Shown here piece by piece: positions 8,927 to 9,670 of a stretch of 9,670 nucleotides of DNA. The notes beneath the pieces are model-generated. The model worked only from the letters and a program-made list of their open reading frames with translations, was not told the origin of the DNA and made no database searches. Both the position numbers and the translations under genes were made by a program. Position 1 is the stretch's first letter, and every line of letters begins with the position of its first letter. Source of the stretch: Alphaproteobacteria bacterium (GTDB lineage Bacteria > Pseudomonadota > Alphaproteobacteria > ATCC43930 > CGMCC-115725); contig JASHRZ010000008.1 in assembly GCA_030037055.1 (NCBI GenBank), forward strand, positions 1 through 9,670, given 5' to 3'.

Positions 8927-8933
8927 AACCCAA

Positions 8934-9670
8934 ATGACACTTCGAGCGACCCTTGCGCTTGCTCTTATGCTCCTCGCCGGTCCGGTTTGGGCGCAAGCGG
9001 CGAAACCGACGCCGCCGTCGGTGGTCGCCGACCCGGTGGTGGCGCGCATCAACGGCTTCGAGCTGCACCGCTCCGACATCGAGGTAGCCGCCCGCAGCCT
9101 GCCGCCGCAGGCGCAGCGCCAACCGCCGGACAAGCTCTATATGGCGCTGCTCGACCAGATGATCGCCTCAACCCTCATCGCACAGGCCGCGCGCAAGGCT
9201 AAATTCCAGGACGACGCCGAAGTCAAGCGGCACCTGCTGCTCGTCCAGGACCAGGTCCTCGCCCAGCTCTACATCAATCGCCTGGTCGCGAAGGGTCTAA
9301 GCGAGCAGAAGCTCAAGGCCGAATATGACAAGTACGTAAAGGAAGCGCCGCCGCGTGAAGAGGTGAATGCGCGTCACATCCTCCTCGCCAGCGAGGCGGA
9401 CGCCAAAGCGGTGATCGAACAGCTCAAGAAAGGCGGCGACTTCGCGACGCTTGCCAAGGAGAAGAGCACCGACCCCGCGGGCAAGACCTCGGGCGGCGAT
9501 CTCGGCTGGTTCACCAAGGACCAGATGGTGCCGGAATTCGCCGACGCCGCCTTCAAGCTCAAGAAAGGCGAGATCACGGAAACACCGGTCAAGACGCAAT
9601 TCGGCTGGCATGTCATCAAGCTCGAGGATCGCCGCACGGCGAGCACGCCAAGCTTCGAGCAGATGAAGCC
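8934..9670 (+). CDS. periplasmic parvulin-type peptidyl-prolyl cis-trans isomerase, partial
   Basis: The protein should help fold exported proteins by isomerising Xaa-Pro bonds, acting as a chaperone of the PrsA/PpiC/SurA type. The gene runs off the window after 245 codons with no stop. A signal peptide covers 1-20 (MTLRATL, a Leu/Ala core, then GPVWA), with likely cleavage before Q21 and no lipobox Cys, so the mature protein should be soluble. Residues about 30-135 form the helical chaperone-like N-domain. The parvulin domain is at about 144-233, marked by VNARHILLASE, SGGDLGWFTKDQMVPEFADAAF, KLKKGEI and TQFGWHVIKLEDRR. The ATG is preceded by AAAAGGAA with six bases of spacing from AAGGA. 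It diverges from secA, placing a folding factor beside the export motor. It does not have the two-parvulin layout of SurA in the part visible; a second domain beyond the window cannot be ruled out. Confidence 0.92.
   Translation, partial: MTLRATLALALMLLAGPVWAQAAKPTPPSVVADPVVARINGFELHRSDIEVAARSLPPQAQRQPPDKLYMALLDQMIASTLIAQAARKAKFQDDAEVKRHLLLVQDQVLAQLYINRLVAKGLSEQKLKAEYDKYVKEAPPREEVNARHILLASEADAKAVIEQLKKGGDFATLAKEKSTDPAGKTSGGDLGWFTKDQMVPEFADAAFKLKKGEITETPVKTQFGWHVIKLEDRRTASTPSFEQMK

Overview
The window is GC-rich and almost fully coding, and it looks chromosomal. It reads as an alphaproteobacterium, probably near the Rhodospirillales. The support is the strong G/C third-position bias, a malyl-CoA lyase of the Rhodobacter Mcl1 type, a DegP followed by an OmpR-type response regulator, and secA divergent from a periplasmic parvulin, an arrangement I recall from this class. 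The phylum-level call is fairly safe; the order is a guess.

Left part (1-3466, plus strand): the end of an unrecognised helical protein overlaps by four bases (ATGA) with the tyrosine recombinase gene xerD. Next come L-malyl-CoA/beta-methylmalyl-CoA lyase and accA, the alpha subunit of acetyl-CoA carboxylase carboxyltransferase. The last two have short gaps and may be co-transcribed. Both work on acetyl-CoA: one releases or consumes it with glyoxylate, the other commits it to fatty-acid synthesis.

Middle and right part (3507-8705, minus strand): secA, a DegP/HtrA serine protease and a CusR/CzcR-like response regulator lie in that transcriptional order. They converge on accA at a 40-base gap holding a hairpin. 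No sensor kinase follows the regulator, although one is normally expected there. The 62-base gap between degP and the regulator holds a perfect 10-bp inverted repeat with 8-bp direct repeats beside it. The same 8-mer recurs upstream of degP next to a small AT-rich tandem repeat. I regard these as candidate regulatory sites and not as proven ones.

Right edge (8706-9670): secA and a parvulin-type peptidyl-prolyl isomerase, cut by the window end, diverge from a 228-base intergenic region. That region has a near-consensus sigma-70 promoter facing secA. Together secA, parvulin, degP and the regulator form an export and periplasmic protein-quality neighbourhood: translocation, folding, degradation and possibly control.

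No RNA genes, insertion sequences, CRISPR arrays or prophage genes were seen. I do not see a clear new system. The most unusual parts are the kinase-less regulator with its repeat-flanked hairpin, and the unknown gene coupled to xerD.
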